Positions 60,830 to 64,000 of a stretch of DNA of 64,000 nucleotides are shown one piece after another. A program made the position numbers and the translations under genes. The notes under the pieces were generated by a model. It saw only the letters and a program-made list of their open reading frames with translations. It ran no database searches and had not been told where the DNA came from. Every line of letters starts with the position of its first letter. Positions within the stretch are counted from its first letter, which is position 1. This DNA is from Ruminococcus flavefaciens (GTDB lineage: Bacteria > Bacillota > Clostridia > Oscillospirales > Ruminococcaceae), in NCBI GenBank assembly GCA_023662725.1, contig JAMPIL010000002.1, forward strand, positions 62,001 through 126,000. Direction: 5' to 3'.

Positions 60830-62467
60830 TCAGCTATAGTTTTTGGCAAGACGAAAATCGACTGATTCCGAAAACGGATCGAAGAAGATTTCTTCATTGT
60901 CCTTATTTGCAACGAGGTACGAGTTTTTATAAAAAAGTGGAATAAAGCCGAAACTGCTTATAATATCTTGTTCGGCAGATCGGTAGGTTTCAACAAGCTC
61001 TGCAACAGTCCGGCATTTCATTATTTTCTCCGTATATGAAAAATCTTTTCCGAGGCTTTCTTTCAGAAACTCTTTTTTCTCGAACTGTTCGATAATAGAC
61101 AGACCGCTGTTCATGTCTCCTTTAAGAGGATAAAGCGCAATACTGAAATCTCCTTCGGCGATACGGCGGTTGAACTCTTCGGCAGTGACATCCTCAATGC
61201 CGATATAAATTCCGAGAGTTTCCTGCCAGCTTTGAGACAGAATATGAAGATCTCCGGAATTAACAGTTTCTGCGTTGACGAGAATTTTTATTGACTCGAC
61301 CGAGCCGATATTAAGTTCCTGTTTTGCGGTTTCAAAATATTTTTTTGCCTCTTCGAGGTTATAAGAGCTGAACTGTGAGTCGGAAGCAAGTTCACGGTAG
61401 CTTCTTCCGGCAAGACTTACGGCAGGAGGAATTATTCCTGAAGCGATTGAAATATCGCTTCCTATACGGCCTTCTAAATCGTTTCTATCGATTGAAAGAG
61501 CGAGCGCTCTGCGGAGATTCTGATTGGCAAAATATCTGTCATCGGGATTGAATATAAGTCCGAGAGTCGTTGCTTTTGAGCTTGTAACCGAGTATTTTTT
61601 AGAGCTGTAAGAGCTGTTCATAGTCGTGAAGCAGTCGATTTCTTCATTCTTAAAAAGCTGTTTAATATCGCTGTCTGATTTCTGAATTGTGAAGCTCAGG
61701 TAGCCCGGAGAGATCTGATACTGTTCGTTTATATTTTTGTCATTTCTCCTCATATAGAGGATGTTGTGGACTCCGTACGGATCATAGAACCATTGACGGA
61801 CATAGAAAGCTCCGTTGGACATAACAGAATCTTCATCAAGACCGTATCTGCCTTTGGTTGAATAGAAAAACTCCTTATTGCACGGATATGCTGCCGAAGA
61901 AGTAAGCATACCGAGAAATTCAGCCGATGGATAATCGAGAGTTATCTCTAAAGTATATTCATCAAGGGCGGTAACTCCTGCGGATTCCGGCGAAGCTTCT
62001 TTTTTAATGATAGAGCCTGCATTTTTTATGCAGGAGAAATCAGAAGCGTATGGCGACTGCATCTGCGGATCGAGTATTCTTTGAAAAGCGAAAACGTAGT
62101 CGTCAGCGACAACGGGAAAACATTCGTCATCGTCAATATAATCGTTTTCGTTGCTGTCGAAAAACCAGTAATTATCCTGACGAAGTTTGAATGTATAAAC
62201 CAGATTGTCGGGAGAAACGGTATAGCTTTCGGCATTGCAGCAGGATATTTTTCCCGATTGATCCATAGAAACAAGACCGCTATAAAGATTTTTTATAACG
62301 GTGTTTGAAGAAGGATCATTTGCAAACTGAGGGTCAAGGCTTTGAGGATTGCCGCATAGCGGCACATCATACATATGGTTCAAACCATCGCCTCTGTCGT
62401 CTTTTCCGCAGGAAGAAAGCGGAAGGGCGAGCATTGAGGCACATAAAAAAATTGCTGTCTTTTTCAC
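60830..62467 (-). CDS. ABC transporter substrate-binding lipoprotein (peptide/nickel family)
   Basis: The 545-residue protein has a lipoprotein signal (LPLSSCGK, Cys20) and a family-5 extracellular solute-binding fold: CGNPQSLDPQFANDPSS, VYTFKLRQDNYWF, and ALALSIDRNDLEGRIG. It should bind oligopeptides or similar ligands outside the membrane and hand them to an ABC permease, which is not in the window. The start follows TGGAGAAT. The vanY-like gene lies upstream, with a terminator between. Confidence 0.88.
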   Translation of the reverse strand: MKKTAIFLCASMLALPLSSCGKDDRGDGLNHMYDVPLCGNPQSLDPQFANDPSSNTVIKNLYSGLVSMDQSGKISCCNAESYTVSPDNLVYTFKLRQDNYWFFDSNENDYIDDDECFPVVADDYVFAFQRILDPQMQSPYASDFSCIKNAGSIIKKEASPESAGVTALDEYTLEITLDYPSAEFLGMLTSSAAYPCNKEFFYSTKGRYGLDEDSVMSNGAFYVRQWFYDPYGVHNILYMRRNDKNINEQYQISPGYLSFTIQKSDSDIKQLFKNEEIDCFTTMNSSYSSKKYSVTSSKATTLGLIFNPDDRYFANQNLRRALALSIDRNDLEGRIGSDISIASGIIPPAVSLAGRSYRELASDSQFSSYNLEEAKKYFETAKQELNIGSVESIKILVNAETVNSGDLHILSQSWQETLGIYIGIEDVTAEEFNRRIAEGDFSIALYPLKGDMNSGLSIIEQFEKKEFLKESLGKDFSYTEKIMKCRTVAELVETYRSAEQDIISSFGFIPLFYKNSYLVANKDNEEIFFDPFSESVDFRLAKNYS

Positions 62468-62515
62468 ATTTATTCTCCAGTTATATTCTGCGAACCCGTA
62501 AAAATGGTTCTAATA

Positions 62516-62545
62516 AAATGTGTTCCTCGAAAGAAGAACACATTT
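62516..62545 (-). terminator. Terminator after the VanY-like gene
   Basis: On the minus strand AAATGTGTTC pairs with GAACACATTT and is followed by TATTAG. The stem is perfect over 10 bases. Confidence 0.7.
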
Positions 62546-62550
62546 ATATA

Positions 62551-63615
62551 TTAATGTATTAAGTTCATTTCTACCGTAACGATAAATCCATCGACATTGT
62601 TACCGGAAACGGTATAGCTTTTGTCTGTAGGAACAGGAACATCGGTATCTCCGCTTGTGTTTGCAGGAACGAAGTAAACGTTGTAAATCTTTTCGTCGGT
62701 CTTTATTTCAAGAGGAGCAGTATTATTATATTCCTTGATCTTTGCAATATACTCTTCAAGGCAGAGATTATTTTCTTTTATGTAAGTTGCATGAGGAACT
62801 CCAACATAGCGGTAAGTCTGAGTTCTCGCCTGTATTCCTGTTGAATTTTCTTTTCCTTCCGGGAAACGGACAATAAATCCATATTCAGCGGAATGTTCGT
62901 CAATAAAGGCATAGACATCAATAGGAGAATAGTATCCGGCGCTTGAACCGTCTTCCGGGAAGATACCCATATCAAAGGAACGTGCGGTATGGTAATCGGA
63001 AAAACCTCCCATAAACGGTGAATCTCCGCTGTAGTAGCGGTTGTTTTGTTCCTCAAGAGTACGATAACCTTCAATGATATTGATGTTTTTATTTGAAGTT
63101 TCTTTATAGAAAGCCTCCATAAGAGAGTTAAGATGGTCTATAACATTTGAATCAAGCTTTATTATCCAGTCTTTATACTGATAGTGATCGGTATTGATAT
63201 GATCGTAAAGAGTAAGAGGGTCGATATCCTGTTCCGGGAATTTATATTCGTGATCGGAATTTACGAGGATAAGATCTCCGCGGTTTACGTCTTCAGCGGG
63301 ATGAACTTCTGAAGAAAATGATGAAACAGTAGTTGATTCGTTTGTAGAGGATGAAAGTATAGAACTTGTCTGATCGCTTGTAGTGAGGTTATCAATAATA
63401 GTCGGGTTGTCTGTTGAAGCTTCCGTAGACGTCTGGGAAGATTTACTCTCATCGGACTTTTTTTTGCTTCCTGAAATACTTTTGATACATGATGTAAGAA
63501 CTACTATAATAACCGCAAGAACAAGAACTGCTGCAACGATTCTGTCGTATCTTACTTTATATTTTTTAGAGGAAACGTTCCTGTGTTTTTCCCTTCGTTT
63601 GTTTCCGTTATTCAT
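62551..63615 (-). CDS. VanY-like membrane-anchored D-Ala-D-Ala carboxypeptidase family protein, motifs altered
   Basis: The 354-residue protein has a basic N-terminus, a membrane helix (about 25-42), a Ser/Thr-rich linker (to about 108), and a VanY-type domain (about 135-295). The region IIEGYRTLEEQNNRYY is typical. The zinc motif SxHxxGxAxD is replaced by SDYHTARSFD (one residue short), and the later E-x-W-H before RYVG reads RTQTYRYVG, missing both Glu and His. It may be inactive or use other ligands. The ATG at 63615 follows AAAAGGAG. A further 65 residues form a beta-rich C-terminus. Confidence 0.78.
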   Translation of the reverse strand: MNNGNKRREKHRNVSSKKYKVRYDRIVAAVLVLAVIIVVLTSCIKSISGSKKKSDESKSSQTSTEASTDNPTIIDNLTTSDQTSSILSSSTNESTTVSSFSSEVHPAEDVNRGDLILVNSDHEYKFPEQDIDPLTLYDHINTDHYQYKDWIIKLDSNVIDHLNSLMEAFYKETSNKNINIIEGYRTLEEQNNRYYSGDSPFMGGFSDYHTARSFDMGIFPEDGSSAGYYSPIDVYAFIDEHSAEYGFIVRFPEGKENSTGIQARTQTYRYVGVPHATYIKENNLCLEEYIAKIKEYNNTAPLEIKTDEKIYNVYFVPANTSGDTDVPVPTDKSYTVSGNNVDGFIVTVEMNLIH

Positions 63616-63665
63616 GATATAAAAATCTCTCCTTTTAAGTGAGCCAAAAATTAACATAAAATTTC

Positions 63666-63677
63666 GGCAATATTGCC
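63666..63677. promoter_or_regulatory. 12-base palindrome after the VanY promoter
   Basis: GGCAATATTGCC is fully palindromic and lies 12 to 23 bases downstream of the minus-strand -10 box, at or just after the transcription start. Possible operator; regulator unknown. Confidence 0.4.
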
Positions 63678-63688
63678 AATTGACATAT

Positions 63689-63717
63689 ATTATATCATAA
63701 ATCAGATCAAATGTAAA
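63689..63717 (-). promoter_or_regulatory. Promoter of the VanY-like gene
   Basis: On the minus strand TTTACA and TATAAT are separated by 17 bases, with TGA before the -10. Confidence 0.75.
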
Positions 63718-63955
63718 GAGCTTATTTGTAATTTTCTGTAAAATTTCAACTTAGAGGATAAAATAATTATATTTGATGTTGTCATGCTTGTAAAAATTCG
63801 CATTTTTACTATACAATCCGCTAAACACAGTAAATTACAGAAGAATCATTATTGAATTTGATGATAGACATAACAAAAACGCTTCCGGAATAAAATAATT
63901 TAGGAATCACTGGAACTGATTAGTGTATCCGTATTATTTTTCGGAGGTTTTACAT

Positions 63956-64000
63956 ATGAATAATCGCAAAAAAATCAGCATTATCGATTTGCTGATATAC
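63956..64000 (+). CDS. Start of an unidentified gene (cut by the window end)
   Basis: The ATG follows CGGAGG and encodes MNNRKKISIIDLLIY before the window ends. The basic start and hydrophobic run suggest an N-terminal membrane anchor. The text resembles the N-terminus of DUF4330 proteins, but 15 residues are not enough to identify it. Confidence 0.5.
   Translation, partial: MNNRKKISIIDLLIY

Larger units (their letters stand above)
63616..63955. other. Region between the VanY-like gene and the last gene
   Basis: The 340 bases hold the minus-strand promoter (63689-63717) and the palindrome GGCAATATTGCC (63666-63677). In the other half, up to the ribosome site at 63942, only A+T-rich sequence is seen. 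Confidence 0.55.

Overview
The window looks like a chromosomal piece of a cellulosome-producing, probably spore-forming, anaerobic Firmicute, most likely a Ruminococcus (Oscillospiraceae). The reasons are three secreted proteins ending in near-identical dockerin modules (SGNH esterase, GH26 mannanase, GH5 glucanase), a pyruvate formate-lyase locus, meso-diaminopimelate dehydrogenase, an alpha/beta-type small acid-soluble spore protein, FeoA/FeoA/FeoB with a Cys-rich partner, and strong low-GC promoters of the TTGACA-N17-TATAAT type. The genus is an inference; no rRNA gene is present to confirm it.

Layout. 1-7 kb: the end of a division and cell-wall cluster (ftsW end, murG, murA, ftsQ, ftsZ), then a DivIVA-like coiled-coil protein. 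7-15 kb: a SigH-like sigma factor, a tRNA-like relic, two small metal- or Cys-containing proteins, a TrmK-Nif3 fusion, RlmA, RqcH, DNA repair (Mpg, Nth) and an AraC regulator. 15-27 kb: the polysaccharide-degradation island: dockerin esterase, a GH74 xyloglucanase relic, GH25 lysozyme, ManA, ROK glucokinase, an ECF sigma factor paired with a membrane beta-propeller protein, and the dockerin GH26 and GH5 enzymes. 27-34 kb: ABC-F ATPase, GT-C membrane glycosyltransferase, Ddh, a GGDEF-like protein with a broken active-site motif, and an AI-2E family permease. 35-41 kb: a pyruvate formate-lyase split into separate genes, followed by the feo iron-uptake operon. 41-51 kb: tRNA thiolation, spore protein, DegV, TrmL, RuvX, PyrD/PyrK, TraB-family lipoprotein, rpsF-ssb-rpsR, small membrane proteins, a His-less HPr-like protein and MtaB. 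52-58 kb: PurL bracketed by dispersed repeats, glycogen synthase and a HAD phosphatase. 58-64 kb: on the minus strand a PASTA pseudokinase, an oligopeptide-type binding lipoprotein and a VanY-like protein.

The most striking feature is the pyruvate formate-lyase locus. The 687-residue catalytic protein carries the Cys-Cys pair but stops before the glycyl-radical domain. That domain is a separate 79-residue gene, and between them is a 71-residue protein that resembles the start of the glycyl domain but ends in a Cys-rich tail. The enzyme would have to assemble from at least two polypeptides. No activating enzyme gene is in the window.

Several signalling or enzyme folds have lost catalytic residues: a pseudokinase, a GGDEF protein with SGSGF, an HPr without its His, a VanY-like protein without its canonical metal motifs, and an ABC-F with a degenerate second ATP site. 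A three-copy dispersed repeat lies at murG/murA and on both sides of purL; at murG it supplies the last codons of the gene. There are no CRISPR arrays, insertion sequences, intact tRNA genes or rRNA genes.
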